A stretch of DNA of 64,000 nucleotides, from positions 2,728,001 through 2,792,000 of the forward strand of contig NZ_JBGCUS010000001.1 of assembly GCF_041415945.1 (NCBI RefSeq). Reading direction: 5' to 3'. The translations under genes were made by a program, and so were the position numbers. The first letter of the stretch is position 1. Each line of letters starts with the position of its first letter. This document shows, in pieces, positions 18,928 through 29,642 of this stretch. The notes under the pieces were generated by a model. It worked only from the letters and a program-made list of their open reading frames with translations. It was not told the origin of the DNA and ran no database searches. The DNA is from Ancylobacter sp. IITR112 (GTDB taxonomy: Bacteria > Pseudomonadota > Alphaproteobacteria > Rhizobiales > Xanthobacteraceae).

Positions 18928-18931
<4 letters not shown>
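18269..18931 (-). CDS. NUDIX hydrolase, ADP-ribose/ADP-sugar pyrophosphatase-like
   Basis: A 220-residue NUDIX hydrolase. The NUDIX box is complete: GIMDAGEEPEAAARRE continuing into CREEIGV, which fits Gx5Ex7REUxEExGU. The size and the FVLIRQFRLGAHLATGAGELVEITAG stretch resemble ADP-ribose and ADP-sugar pyrophosphatases (NudF/NudK group). It would hydrolyse nucleoside diphosphate sugars in the cytoplasm. The ATG at 18931 overlaps the yejF stop by four bases, making it the last gene of the long yej operon. Its stop codon is formed by the end of the 103-bp repeat. Confidence 0.9.
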
Positions 18932-20533
<1,602 letters not shown>

Positions 20534-20547
<14 letters not shown>

Positions 20548-21019
20548 AGGGATATCTCCTCCCTAGTTCATCTAGAACGTCGTCGGTGAGGACGAGCACC
20601 TCGACACCGTAATCACCATTCAAGCGCCGCTCGCACGTCAGGAATTGCGCACACCGCGCCGCCTTGGCAGACGCCAAATGTATGGCATCAGGAAGCTTGA
20701 GCGACTTATTCAGAGCTCTCAACAGAGCTGCATTGCGCAGTATCGACCGACTCACCGGAACGACATCCATGTGCCGGTTCGGCAGGGTCCAGCTTTCGTA
20801 AAGCTGAATGAGTTCATCGTTGCGCGCCTCGATCGGTGCAACAAGCAACTCCGCCAATGTCAGCTCGCTCGTCGCGAAAATGGGCTGCGGAGCACGCCAT
20901 CCGGAGAGGAGCAACGCTGTCAGCCCGGCGCGACGGTGGGAAGGCCCTTCGAACGTCTCGATGAAAACATTGGTATCCCAATAGATTCGTGGAGACGAAC
21001 GGCGCTCAGTCCCACTCAT
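20534..21019 (-). CDS. PIN-domain toxin (VapC-like)
   Basis: A 161-residue PIN-domain protein, probably the ribonuclease toxin of a type II toxin-antitoxin pair. The acidic residues are D15 (IYWDTNVFIE), E57 (LTLAELL), D111 (LPDAIHLASAKA) and E130 in the TCE position, where many PIN domains have Asp. Length is a little above the usual 130-140. The ATG at 21019 overlaps the antitoxin gene by 14 bases, and the 3' end overlaps yejF by 14 bases, with the yejF ribosome-binding site encoded in its last ten codons. Base composition is visibly less GC-rich than its neighbours (32 G or C in the 60 bases 20701-20760), which suggests acquisition by transfer. Confidence 0.85.
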
Positions 21020-21227
21020 CTCTCAACTTTCTGATGCGGGCCACCGGGTCGTCACCGATCGGGGAAACCCGACCCGCGAGTTCGAGAAGTTCCTTCAGGC
21101 GCTCATCCGATGCGTCCGGCGGCGAGACCGCTTCGATAATCAACCGGACTCGCCCAGTCCGCTCCAGCCCTTCTCGTAGGTCGGCAGGAAGTCTTTCGAC
21201 GGGATAGTTGTCGACGATCTTGTTCAT
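21006..21227 (-). CDS. probable antitoxin of the PIN-domain toxin
   Basis: A 73-residue acidic protein directly before the PIN toxin, with the order and 14-base overlap typical of antitoxin-toxin operons. The N-terminal half (NKIVDNYPVERLPADLREGL) precedes a short beta-strand RVRLIIE and a helical C-terminus ending in IRKLRDEWD. I do not recognise a standard VapB, Phd or RHH DNA-binding fold, so its family is open. The ATG at 21227 is supported by GGAGCAGG; an upstream frame to 21251 lacks that. It begins 37 bases after the yejE stop, within the operon, and seems to have no promoter of its own that I can point to. Confidence 0.65.
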   Translation of the reverse strand: MNKIVDNYPVERLPADLREGLERTGRVRLIIEAVSPPDASDERLKELLELAGRVSPIGDDPVARIRKLRDEWD

Positions 21228-21264
21228 CGTTCCTGCTCCTTCGCCTTCCATCCTACCACGCCCC

Positions 21265-22431
21265 TCACTGGAAGGTCTTGCGCGGGTCGAAGGCGTCGCG
21301 CACGGCTTCGCCGATGAAGATCAAGAGGCTCAGCATCACCGCGACGGTGAAGAAGCCGGTGAGGCCGAGCCAGGGCGCCTGAACATTCGCCTTGCCCTGC
21401 GCCAGCAATTCGCCGAGCGAGGGCGAGCCGGGCGGCAGGCCGAAGCCGAGAAAGTCCAGCGCGGTCAGCGTCATCACCGAGGAGGAGACGATGAAGGGCA
21501 GCATGGTCAGCGTCGCCACCATCGCGTTCGGCAGCATGTGCCGCCACATCAGCACCGCGTTGGAAACGCCAAGCGCCCGCGCCGCCTGCACATACTCGAA
21601 ATTGCGCGCGCGCAGGAATTCCGCCCGCACCAGCCCGACCAGCGACACCCAGGAGAACAACAGGAGAATACCGAGGAGCACCCAGAAGCCGGGGGCGAGG
21701 ATGGAGGAGATGATCAGCAGCAGATAGAGCGCGGGTATCGAGGTCCATATCTCGATGAAGCGCTGGAAGATGAGGTCGGTCCAGCCGCCGAAATAGCCCT
21801 GCACCGCCCCGGCGGCGACGCCGATGACCGACGAGATGATGGTGAGGATCAGCCCGAACAGCACCGACAGCCGGAAGCCGTAGATCAGCCGGGCGAGCAC
21901 GTCGCGGCCCTGATCGTCGGTGCCGAGCCAGTTCCATTCCAGCGCCGCGCAGCCGCCGGTGAGGCCGAGCCGCTCCACCACCGGCGCGCATTGCGCCTCG
22001 GTGAGCATCCAGGTCGGCGGCGAGGGCGCGGGGGTCGGCAGATCGAGATTGTGGGTGGAATAGGAATAGCGGATCGGCGGCCAGATCATCCAGCCGCCCT
22101 TTTCCCGGATCAGATCCTGCAGATAGGGATCGCGGTAATCGGCCTCGGTCTCGAAATCGCCGCCGAAGGTCGTTTCGGGATAGGCGACCAGCCCGGGGAA
22201 GTAGTAACCGCCGTCATATTCGATCAGGAAAGGCTTGTCGTTGGCGATGAACTCCGCCCCGAGGCTGAGGATGAACAGCACGGAGAAGATCCAGAAGCTC
22301 CACCAGCCACGCCGGTTGCGCTTGAAATTGCTCCAGCGGCGCTGGTTGAGCGGCGACAGAAAGGGGCGACGGGGCGACGGCGGAGCGGCGAGAGTGTCCG
22401 GCCGGGTGGCGGGGGTCGCGTCCATGCTCAC
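21265..22431 (-). CDS. yejE: ABC transporter permease (YejE-type)
   Basis: A 388-residue inner-membrane permease. A cytoplasmic N-terminus (Pro/Arg-rich, [18 protein letters not shown]) precedes the first span (about residues 45-65), then a large periplasmic region (about 66-180) and five more spans in the BPD_transp_1 domain (about 185-385). The EAA loop is recognisable as [24 protein letters not shown] at 22431 overlaps the yejB stop by four bases; an ATG at 22425 is an equally good start. It pairs with YejB to form the channel for peptides delivered by the two binding proteins upstream. Confidence 0.93.
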   Translation of the reverse strand: MSMDATPATRPDTLAAPPSPRRPFLSPLNQRRWSNFKRNRRGWWSFWIFSVLFILSLGAEFIANDKPFLIEYDGGYYFPGLVAYPETTFGGDFETEADYRDPYLQDLIREKGGWMIWPPIRYSYSTHNLDLPTPAPSPPTWMLTEAQCAPVVERLGLTGGCAALEWNWLGTDDQGRDVLARLIYGFRLSVLFGLILTIISSVIGVAAGAVQGYFGGWTDLIFQRFIEIWTSIPALYLLLIISSILAPGFWVLLGILLLFSWVSLVGLVRAEFLRARNFEYVQAARALGVSNAVLMWRHMLPNAMVATLTMLPFIVSSSVMTLTALDFLGFGLPPGSPSLGELLAQGKANVQAPWLGLTGFFTVAVMLSLLIFIGEAVRDAFDPRKTFQ

Positions 22432-23534
22432 ACGTCCCGCGTCTCGAAGTCGATACGCGGATCGACCCAGGTATAGGTGAGGTCGGAAATGAGGTTCACC
22501 ACCAGCCCGACCAGCGAGAAGATGTAGAGATTGGCGAAGACGACGGGGTAGTCGCGGTTCAATACGCTTTCAAAGCCGAGCAGGCCGAGGCCGTCGAGCG
22601 AAAAGATGGTCTCGATGAGCAGCGAGCCGGAGAAGAACGCCGCCACGAAGGCGCTGGGGAAGCCGGCGATGATGATGAGCATGGCGTTGCGGAACACATG
22701 GCGGTACAGCACCGCCCGCTCCGACAGCCCCTTCATCCGCGCGGTGACGACATATTGTTTGCGGATCTCGTCCAGGAACGAGTTCTTGGTCAGCAGCGCC
22801 ATGGTGGCGAAGGCGCCGAGCACCATGGCGGTGATGGGCAAGGCGAGGTGCCAGAAATAATCGAGAATCTTGGCGCCGAGCGAGAGCTGGTCCCAATTGT
22901 CGGAGGTGAGCCCGCGCAATGGAAACCAGGAGAAGAACGAGCCGCCCGCAAACAGGATGATGAGCAGGATGGCGAACAGGAAGCTCGGAATGGCATAGCC
23001 GATGATGATGACCGCCGAGGTCCACACATCGAAGCGCGAGCCATCGCGCACCGCCTTGGCGATGCCGAGCGGGATGGAGATCGTATAGGTGATCAGCGTC
23101 ATCCACAGGCCGAGCGAGATCGACACCGGCATTTTCTCGATGATGAGGTCGATCACCGAAACGTCGCGGAAATAGGACCGCCCGAAATCGAAGCGGGCAT
23201 AGTCCCACATCATCTTGAAGAAGCGCTCATGCGCCGGCTTGTCGAAGCCGAATTGCCGTTCCAGATCCTTGATGAAGGCGGGGTCCAGCCCCTGCGCGCC
23301 GCGATATTTCGAGGAGACCGGGTCGCCCCCCGGCGCGCTCTGCTGCATGCCGCCGAAATCGCCGCCGCCGCCGGAAATGCGGGCGGTGGCGGAACTGCCC
23401 TGCCCGGTCAGTTCGGCGATGACCCGTTCCACCGGCCCGCCGGGGGCGAACTGCACCACCACGAAGGAGATCAGCATGATGCCGATCACGGTCGGTACCA
23501 TCAGCGCGAGGCGTCGGACGATATAGGCGAGCAT
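22428..23534 (-). CDS. yejB: ABC transporter permease (YejB-type)
   Basis: A 368-residue inner-membrane permease of the peptide-transport class. It opens with the standard [24 protein letters not shown] first span and continues with five spans (about 140-365). The EAA loop reads [21 protein letters not shown]. As in other YejB proteins an extra periplasmic segment (about 45-110) separates span 1 from the rest; here it contains a Gly-rich GGGGDFGGM patch. It overlaps yejE by four bases. The distance to the preceding binding-protein gene is 129 bases, the largest gap in the operon. Confidence 0.93.
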   Translation of the reverse strand: MLAYIVRRLALMVPTVIGIMLISFVVVQFAPGGPVERVIAELTGQGSSATARISGGGGDFGGMQQSAPGGDPVSSKYRGAQGLDPAFIKDLERQFGFDKPAHERFFKMMWDYARFDFGRSYFRDVSVIDLIIEKMPVSISLGLWMTLITYTISIPLGIAKAVRDGSRFDVWTSAVIIIGYAIPSFLFAILLIILFAGGSFFSWFPLRGLTSDNWDQLSLGAKILDYFWHLALPITAMVLGAFATMALLTKNSFLDEIRKQYVVTARMKGLSERAVLYRHVFRNAMLIIIAGFPSAFVAAFFSGSLLIETIFSLDGLGLLGFESVLNRDYPVVFANLYIFSLVGLVVNLISDLTYTWVDPRIDFETRDV

Positions 23535-23663
23535 TCGGTCGGGTTTCTCCGCGAGGCAGGTTCAAGGTGGCGGGCGGCCGGGGCCGCGTCAACTTAACGT
23601 CCGTTCATGCAGGCGGCCGGGCACCCGAGTCCCCCCGCGGCGCCCCCCGGCAGGTCGGCTTGA

Positions 23664-25709
23664 TCACCCCGCCGACCTCGTGCGCCCCCACCACAGATCC
23701 GGTATGGCGCGGGCATAGGTCGGGCGCGGCGCGCTTGGCCAGCCGAACTCGTCCCAGAAGGCGATGCGGAACTCGGCCGAATACCATTGCGGCACCCAGT
23801 AGCGCCCGGCCCGCAGGCGCCGGTCCAGCACGCGGCAGGCGGTGCGCAACTGGTCGCGCGTCGGGGCCGCGATCACTTCCTCGATCAGCAGGTCGACGAT
23901 CGGGTCGGCGATGCCGGACAGGTTGTTGGACCCGGGAATGGAGGCCGCTGCCGAGCCGAAATAATTGCGCAGCGATTCGCCCGGCACGGTCGACATGGAG
24001 AAGCGACGCACCGTGGTGTCGAAATCGAAATCGTTGAGCCGGCGCTGATATTGCGGGGAATCGACGAGGCGGAAATGCGCCTCGATGCCCAGCAGTTTGA
24101 GGTTCTTGATGAAGGGCGCGGTGTGGCGTTCCAGCCCGTTCTCGTCGTCGAGAAATTCGATGGTCAGCCCGTCGCCCTGCGGGTCCACCAGCCGGCCGCC
24201 CTTGATGGTCCAGCCCGCCTCCCGCAACAATTGCGTGCCCCGGCGCAGCAGCGCCCGGTCCTGCCCGGACCCGTCGGAAACCGGCGGGCTCCAGGGCGGC
24301 GCCTTGAGCACGGCGATGTCCTCCGGCGTGAGCCGGTTGCTGATACGCTCGATCAGCGCCACCTCATCCGGGCCGGCCGGGCCCTCCGCTTCCAGGTCGG
24401 AATTCTCGAAGAACGACGTCGTGCGCTTATAGGCGTCGAACATCAGGTTCTTGTTGGTCCATTCGAAATCGAAGGCATAGGACAGCGCCTCGCGCACGCG
24501 CGGATCGGCGAATTTCGGCCGGCGCAGATTGAGAAACCAGCCCTGCGCGCCCGACGGCGTGCGGTCGGGCAGGATTTCGCGCTTCACCTTGCCCTCGTTC
24601 AGCGCCGGGAAATCATATCCCGTCGCCCAGGTGCGGGCGGTGAATTCCTGGCGGAACAGGTAGGTGCGGGCCTTGAATGCCTCGAACCCGACCTCACGGT
24701 CGCGGAAATATTCGTAGCGCAGCACGTCAAAATTGTTCACGCCGACATTCACCGGCAGTTCGTTGCCCCAATAATTGGCGACGCGCTCATATTCGATGTA
24801 GCGCCCGGGCTCGAAGCGCCCGACCTTGTAGGGGCCGGAGCCGAGCGGCGGCTCCAGCGTGCTCGCGTCGAAGGCATGGGCGCTGTAATAGGCCTTGGAG
24901 AAGATCGGCAGCGAAGCGGCGAATAGCGGCACATCGCGCGCCCGCCCCGGCGCGAAGCGCAGCACGGCGATCTCCTCGCCTTCCGCCTGCGCGCTCGCCA
25001 TGTCGCGCAGATTCTGCGCGATGACGGGGTGCCCCTTCTCTTTCAGCAAGGTGAGCGAGAAGGCGACATCCGCGGCGGTGAGTTTCGAGCCGTCATGAAA
25101 GCGGGCCTGCGGGCGCAGGCGAAAGCGGTAGGTCATGCCGTCGTCGGACACGGCGACGCTCTGCGCCACCAGCCCGTAGAGCGCATCCGGCTCGTCATAG
25201 GCGCGGGCCATGAGCGCGTCGAAGATCAGCGCGATGCCCTGCGCGCCATCGCCCTTCAGGATGTAGCCATTGAGCGAATTGAAGGTCAGGAAGGACTGGT
25301 TGAACACCGCCGTGGGGCCGACCTGCGAGAAGGTGCCTCCCTGGGGTGCGGCCGGATCGACATAGTCGAAATGGGTGAAATCGGCGGGATATTTGAGATC
25401 GCCGAAGATGGAGAGGCCGTGGCGTTCCGGCCCGAGGGTGGGCACGCTGGCAGCCGCAGGTGCGCCGGCCGGGAGTGCGGTTTCTTGCGCCGCACTCTGG
25501 CGGCCCAGCCACGGCACAACAGAGGCGCCGGCGGCAAGGGTCAGAAGCATGCGGCGGGAGAGGGTACCGCCGTCCTCCCGGACGGCCGGAACGGCCGATC
25601 CGGGATCGCGCGCCGAAGACGGTCGACCGGGAAGACGATCCCGGCTCTCCGGCTTCGCCTCCGGCCGCGATGACGGCGCCCGCTCCCGGCGGGTCTCCCG
25701 CCCGCTCAT
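23664..25709 (-). CDS. extracellular solute-binding protein (family 5), second paralogue
   Basis: A 681-residue peptide-binding protein of the SBP_bac_5 fold that feeds the YejBE channel. The N-terminus is long and Arg/Pro-rich (about 1-50) before a twin-arginine-like signal, SRRMLLTLAAGASVV, and a cut near QSAAQ, so export may be by the Tat route. Typical stretches are GLSIFGDLKYPADFTHFDYVDP, YRFRLRPQARFHDG and PLGSGPYKVG. The ATG at 25709 overlaps the stop of the first paralogue (ATGA). It is clearly related to that neighbour along its length, so this is a tandem duplication. The substrate is presumably an oligopeptide. Confidence 0.9.
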   Translation of the reverse strand: MSGRETRRERAPSSRPEAKPESRDRLPGRPSSARDPGSAVPAVREDGGTLSRRMLLTLAAGASVVPWLGRQSAAQETALPAGAPAAASVPTLGPERHGLSIFGDLKYPADFTHFDYVDPAAPQGGTFSQVGPTAVFNQSFLTFNSLNGYILKGDGAQGIALIFDALMARAYDEPDALYGLVAQSVAVSDDGMTYRFRLRPQARFHDGSKLTAADVAFSLTLLKEKGHPVIAQNLRDMASAQAEGEEIAVLRFAPGRARDVPLFAASLPIFSKAYYSAHAFDASTLEPPLGSGPYKVGRFEPGRYIEYERVANYWGNELPVNVGVNNFDVLRYEYFRDREVGFEAFKARTYLFRQEFTARTWATGYDFPALNEGKVKREILPDRTPSGAQGWFLNLRRPKFADPRVREALSYAFDFEWTNKNLMFDAYKRTTSFFENSDLEAEGPAGPDEVALIERISNRLTPEDIAVLKAPPWSPPVSDGSGQDRALLRRGTQLLREAGWTIKGGRLVDPQGDGLTIEFLDDENGLERHTAPFIKNLKLLGIEAHFRLVDSPQYQRRLNDFDFDTTVRRFSMSTVPGESLRNYFGSAAASIPGSNNLSGIADPIVDLLIEEVIAAPTRDQLRTACRVLDRRLRAGRYWVPQWYSAEFRIAFWDEFGWPSAPRPTYARAIPDLWWGRTRSAG

Positions 25710-27649
25710 CGCGCCGCACCGGTCTTGGCTGCCTTCTGCGCATCCCACCACCAGATGGTCGGGAAGGCGTCGCTGCCATATTCCGGCATCTTCTCGGGAT
25801 GGCTGAACCGGTTCCAGCGCGCGGTGCGGGTGTTGGGGTAGGTCCAACTCGGGATCACATAATCATGCGCCAGCAGCACCCGGTCGAGCGCATGGGTGGC
25901 GGCGACGAGTTCCTCGCGGTCCTTGGCGTAGATCACCTTCTCGATCAGCGCGTCGACGCCGGGGTCCTTGATGCCGGCATAATTGCCCGATCCTTCGCGG
26001 TCGGCGGCGGCAGATCCCCAGAAATCGCGCTGCTCATTGCCGGGCGAGAGCGACTGGCCCCAGCCCGAGACGATCATGTCGTAATCGCGGGCGCGCAGCC
26101 GGTTGATATATTGCGAGGTATCGACCTGCCGCACGGTGACGGCGATGCCGAGCCGCTCCAGCGACGGCTTGTAGAACAGCGCGACGCGCTCAAAGGCCGG
26201 ATTCGAGATCAGGATTTCCAGGGTGAAAGGCTCGCCCTTGGCGTTCACCAGCTTGCCGTCCTTCACCTCATAGCCCGCCGCGCGCAGCAATTGCGCCGCC
26301 TCACGCAGGTTGGAACGGCGGATGCCCTCGCTGCCGGAGGGCGGGTTCTCATAGGGCTTGGTGAAGACACTCTCGGGAATCTTGTCGCGCACGCTTTCCA
26401 GTATTTCCAGCTCCTTGCCGGTCGGCAGGCCGGAGGAGGCGAGTTCGGTGTTCTGGAAATAGCTCGACGTGCGTTTGTACTGGCCGAAGAACAGGGTGCG
26501 GTTCATGCCTTCGAAATCCAGCGCATAGTTCAGCGCGCGGCGCACCCGCTGGTCCTGGAACTTGTCGCGCCGCAGATTGGGGATGAAGGCCTGCATCGAG
26601 CCGAAGGAGCGGTTGGCGAACTCCTCGAGGATGACCTTGCCCTCCTTCACCGCCGGGAAATTATAGGCGGTGGCCCAATCCTTGGCCGAGGACTCGATGC
26701 GGAAATCGTACTGGTCGCCCTTGAAGGCTTCCAACTCCACCGTCGAGTCGCGGAAATATTCGAAGCGTTGCTCGGCGAAATTGTTGATGCCGATATTCAC
26801 CGGCAGGTCCTTGCCCCAATAATCCGGCACGCGCTCGAAGGAGATGGAGCGGCCGGGCTGCACCTGCTTCACTTTATAAGCGCCGGAGCCGAGCGGGATT
26901 TCCAGCGTGCCCTGGCTGATGTCGCGCGGCTTGCCGTCCGGGCCGTTCGCCGTCCACCAGTGCTTGGGCATGATGCGGAGCTGGCCGACGATCTGCGGCA
27001 GTTCGCGGTTGCCGGCCTGGTCGAAGGTGAAAGTCACCTCGCGCTCGCCGGTGACGGCGGCCCCCTTCACATGGCTGTAGTAATAGGCCTGCCGGGGATT
27101 GTTCTTGGTCATCTGCTCGAACGACCACACCACGTCCTCGGGCGTGATCGGCTGGCCGTCATGCCATTTCGCCTCCGGCCGCAGCCGGTAGGTGACGGAG
27201 GAGAAGTCGGCGGGATAGCGCACGCTCTCGGCGATGAGGCCGTAATCGGTCGCCACCTCGTCAAAGGCGGCGCTCATCAGCGTGTCGTAGATGAGGTGCA
27301 GCCCCGCCGCCGGCGTGCCGCGCGGGATGATGTCGTTCAGCGAATCGAAGGTGCCGTCGACCGACTGACGCACCAGGCCGGTCTTCGGCGCGTCGGGGTT
27401 CACATAGTCGAAATGCGTGAAGCCGGCCGGGTATTTCGGCTCACCCATCAGCGAAAGACCGTGCTTCCACTCACCCGTGCCCTGCGCCGCCGGCGTGGCG
27501 GGCGCCGTCTCCTGCGCCAGCGCCGGACCGGCCAAGCCGAGGCCGAGCAGGACAAGGGCGAGCGACCGGACCATCGGGCCGCTCCGGGCCGGGGGGCGCC
27601 GGCCCGAGACGGCGGGATGGTCGGAGCGGCGGAGACAGGTCATGCGCAT
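25706..27649 (-). CDS. yejA: extracellular solute-binding protein (family 5), first paralogue (YejA-like)
   Basis: A 647-residue periplasmic binding protein of the oligopeptide class, equivalent to YejA. A signal sequence, VRSLALVLLGLGLAGPALA, lies at about 27-45 after an Arg-rich start. Family stretches include KHGLSLMGEPKYPAGFTHFDYV, YRLRPEAKWHDGQPITPEDVVW and PLGSGAYKV. Start candidates are 27649 (preceded by GAGGG) and 27574, which would begin right at the signal peptide and has GGAG eight bases upstream. It is the first gene of the operon down to the NUDIX gene and is coupled to its paralogue by a four-base overlap. A hydrophobic-rich ligand pocket cannot be assessed. Confidence 0.9.
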   Translation of the reverse strand: MRMTCLRRSDHPAVSGRRPPARSGPMVRSLALVLLGLGLAGPALAQETAPATPAAQGTGEWKHGLSLMGEPKYPAGFTHFDYVNPDAPKTGLVRQSVDGTFDSLNDIIPRGTPAAGLHLIYDTLMSAAFDEVATDYGLIAESVRYPADFSSVTYRLRPEAKWHDGQPITPEDVVWSFEQMTKNNPRQAYYYSHVKGAAVTGEREVTFTFDQAGNRELPQIVGQLRIMPKHWWTANGPDGKPRDISQGTLEIPLGSGAYKVKQVQPGRSISFERVPDYWGKDLPVNIGINNFAEQRFEYFRDSTVELEAFKGDQYDFRIESSAKDWATAYNFPAVKEGKVILEEFANRSFGSMQAFIPNLRRDKFQDQRVRRALNYALDFEGMNRTLFFGQYKRTSSYFQNTELASSGLPTGKELEILESVRDKIPESVFTKPYENPPSGSEGIRRSNLREAAQLLRAAGYEVKDGKLVNAKGEPFTLEILISNPAFERVALFYKPSLERLGIAVTVRQVDTSQYINRLRARDYDMIVSGWGQSLSPGNEQRDFWGSAAADREGSGNYAGIKDPGVDALIEKVIYAKDREELVAATHALDRVLLAHDYVIPSWTYPNTRTARWNRFSHPEKMPEYGSDAFPTIWWWDAQKAAKTGAAR

Positions 27650-27746
27650 ACATCCCTCTGGCACGTTGGACGCGGGGACCGCGGGGGCCCTCGCCTCGAT
27701 TATGAACAGTCGCGGCGAATAAGAAGAGGCTGTCCGGAAAAGAATA

Positions 27747-27775
27747 AGGCCGGCGACGCAAAGCGCCGCCGGCCT
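27747..27775 (-). terminator. intrinsic terminator of the cytochrome c gene
   Basis: Nine-base-pair perfect stem AGGCCGGCG/CGCCGGCCT, followed on the minus strand by TATTCTTTT, about 40 bases after the cytochrome stop codon. Confidence 0.8.
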
Positions 27776-27814
27776 GACGTGATCGTGAAATCCTCGCCCG
27801 TGCGGGCGCCCGCC

Positions 27815-28666
27815 TCAGGGCGTGGCGGGCGTCGCCGGCGCGGGCTGGGCCGGGGTGCTTTCCGCAGGAGCCGGCGCGGCCGGGGTTTCGGTCGCGGGAG
27901 CCGGCGCCGCGGGGGTTTCGGTCGCGGGAGCCGGGGTCGCGGGCGCGGCCGGAGTCTCGGTCGCGGCGGGGGCTGGCGTTTCCGCCGGCGCGGGAGCGGC
28001 GGGAGCCGCCGGCTCCGGCGCCGGAACCGTGGTCGCGGGCGCGGCCGGGCCAGCCGGAGGCGGGACATTGCCACCCGTCTCGCCCGAGGCCGGCTGGGTC
28101 GCCGCCGGCTCGGCAGCCGCCGGCGTCGCGTCCGGCGAGGGCAGCGGCAGCGGGTTGTGCGAAAGCGTGTTGAGATAGGCGATCAGATCGGCGCGGTCCG
28201 TATCCTTGGCGATGCCGGCGAAGCCCATCGCCGTGCCGGGAATGTCGGTCTTCGGGCTCTTGATGAAGTCGTTGAGATTTTCGAAGGTCCAGTCGCCGCC
28301 ATGCGCCTTCATCGCGGCGGAATAGGCGAAGCCGTCCACGCTACCGATCGGGCGGCCGACGACGGCATAAAGATCCGGGCCGACCTTGGCGCCGGCGCCT
28401 TCCACGAAATTGTGGCAGGCGGCGCACTTCTTGGCCTGGGCGGCGCCCTTCTCCGGGCTGGCCGCGGCGAGAAGCTGAGCGAGAGGAACCTCGGCCGGCG
28501 CCGCCTGCGCCTCGCCCGTCAGTTCTTCCTGCACGGCGATCTCATAGCCGGCCTTCTCCGGCCCATGGCTGGAGAAAAGAATGTCCGCGAACACATTCAG
28601 ACCGAGCGTGAACGTCAGCACGCCCAGGACCGCACCAGCAACCTTGTTCAGCTCGTAGCTGTCCAT
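27815..28666 (-). CDS. membrane-anchored cytochrome c with Pro/Ala-rich tail
   Basis: A 283-residue class I cytochrome c. An uncleaved N-terminal anchor (about residues 8-31) is followed by the haem domain (about 65-172) with C81-A-A-C84-H85 and the likely axial Met 147 in GTAMGFAG. This form is close to the membrane-bound CycM cytochromes of Bradyrhizobium and relatives, which pass electrons to aa3 oxidase. The last ~110 residues are a low-complexity Pro/Ala/Thr tail with repeated TETPAAPAPA units, unusual for the family. The ATG at 28666 gives MDSYELNKVAG, as in related proteins; an upstream frame is not supported. A terminator follows. Confidence 0.88.
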   Translation of the reverse strand: MDSYELNKVAGAVLGVLTFTLGLNVFADILFSSHGPEKAGYEIAVQEELTGEAQAAPAEVPLAQLLAAASPEKGAAQAKKCAACHNFVEGAGAKVGPDLYAVVGRPIGSVDGFAYSAAMKAHGGDWTFENLNDFIKSPKTDIPGTAMGFAGIAKDTDRADLIAYLNTLSHNPLPLPSPDATPAAAEPAATQPASGETGGNVPPPAGPAAPATTVPAPEPAAPAAPAPAETPAPAATETPAAPATPAPATETPAAPAPATETPAAPAPAESTPAQPAPATPATP

Positions 28667-28781
28667 CGAAATATTCGCTCCCTCACCCGGCACCGCGACC
28701 ATCCGGCTGGCCTGCCGATACCCCGCGCGCAATGTATCAGCGCTCGCTTGCGACCGCCAATGGCGCGCGGGAACTAATCAT

Positions 28782-28810
28782 TTTGACGGTTGACGTGCAA
28801 CCCGTATAAG
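28782..28810 (+). promoter_or_regulatory. sigma-70 type promoter of kdsB-pheA
   Basis: TTGACG (28782-28787) and TATAAG (28805-28810) with exactly 17 bases between them, about 75 bases before the kdsB start. Confidence 0.7.
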
Positions 28811-28884
28811 CGCGCTTCGGTGCTACGTTTCGCCACTCTGAGAGGGGCGCCCGGCACCGCCCAGCATGATGACAGGTCACAGAA

Positions 28885-29631
28885 ATGTCCGCGCAGGACA
28901 CAGTTATTCTTATTCCAGCCCGCATGGCTTCGACCCGGCTGCCGGGAAAGCCGCTCGCCGATCTCGGAGGCCGCCCGATGATCGTCGAGGTGGCGCGGCG
29001 TTCCGCCGCGGCGGGCATCGGCCGTGTGGTGGTGGCGACTGACGATGACGGCGTGCGCGTCGCGGTGGACAGGGCCGGATTCGACGTCGCCATGACCCGC
29101 GCCGACCATGCCAGCGGCTCGGACCGAATCTTCGAGGCGCTGGAGCTTATCGACCCGGAAGGGCGCGTGGCGCGCATCGTCAATGTGCAGGGCGATCTGC
29201 CCACGATCGACCCCGCCCTGATCCGCGCCGCGCTCGACCTGCTTGATGATCCGGCTGTGGATATCGGCACGCTGGCGGCCGAGATCACCGAGCCGGCGGA
29301 GCGCACCAACCCGAATGTGGTGAAGGCGGTGGGCAGCCCGCTCAGCCCCGCGCGGCTGCGCGCGCTCTATTTCACCCGCGCCACCGCGCCCCATGGCGAG
29401 GGGCCGCTGTTCCACCATATCGGCCTTTACGCCTATCGCCGCCGCGCGCTCGAACGCTTCGTCGCGCTGCCGCCCTCCCCGCTGGAGAGCCGCGAGAAGC
29501 TCGAACAGCTACGCGCGCTGGAAGCCGGCATGCGGATCGACATCGCCATCGTCGACACGGTGCCGCTCGGCGTCGACACGCCGGACGATCTGGAAAAGGC
29601 ACGCCGCATGCTGGCGGCCGAATCACTGTGA
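28885..29631 (+). CDS. kdsB: 3-deoxy-manno-octulosonate cytidylyltransferase
   Basis: A 248-residue CMP-Kdo synthetase that activates Kdo for lipopolysaccharide core assembly. The N-terminal signature [20 protein letters not shown] is diagnostic, followed by [19 protein letters not shown] and HIGLYAYRR. Length is normal. It is an essential cytoplasmic enzyme in most Gram-negative bacteria. A near-consensus promoter lies about 75 bases upstream. Its stop codon is 11 bases before the pheA ATG (or overlaps a GTG alternative), so the two are cotranscribed. Confidence 0.95.
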   Translation: MSAQDTVILIPARMASTRLPGKPLADLGGRPMIVEVARRSAAAGIGRVVVATDDDGVRVAVDRAGFDVAMTRADHASGSDRIFEALELIDPEGRVARIVNVQGDLPTIDPALIRAALDLLDDPAVDIGTLAAEITEPAERTNPNVVKAVGSPLSPARLRALYFTRATAPHGEGPLFHHIGLYAYRRRALERFVALPPSPLESREKLEQLRALEAGMRIDIAIVDTVPLGVDTPDDLEKARRMLAAESL

Positions 29632-29642
29632 AGGACATCTCC

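Noticed and set aside
25460..28777. A plus-strand open frame of about 1100 codons
   Set aside because: It runs antisense over two clear binding-protein genes and the cytochrome gene, has no family similarity and is His/Arg/Gly-rich as expected for a GC-rich shadow frame.
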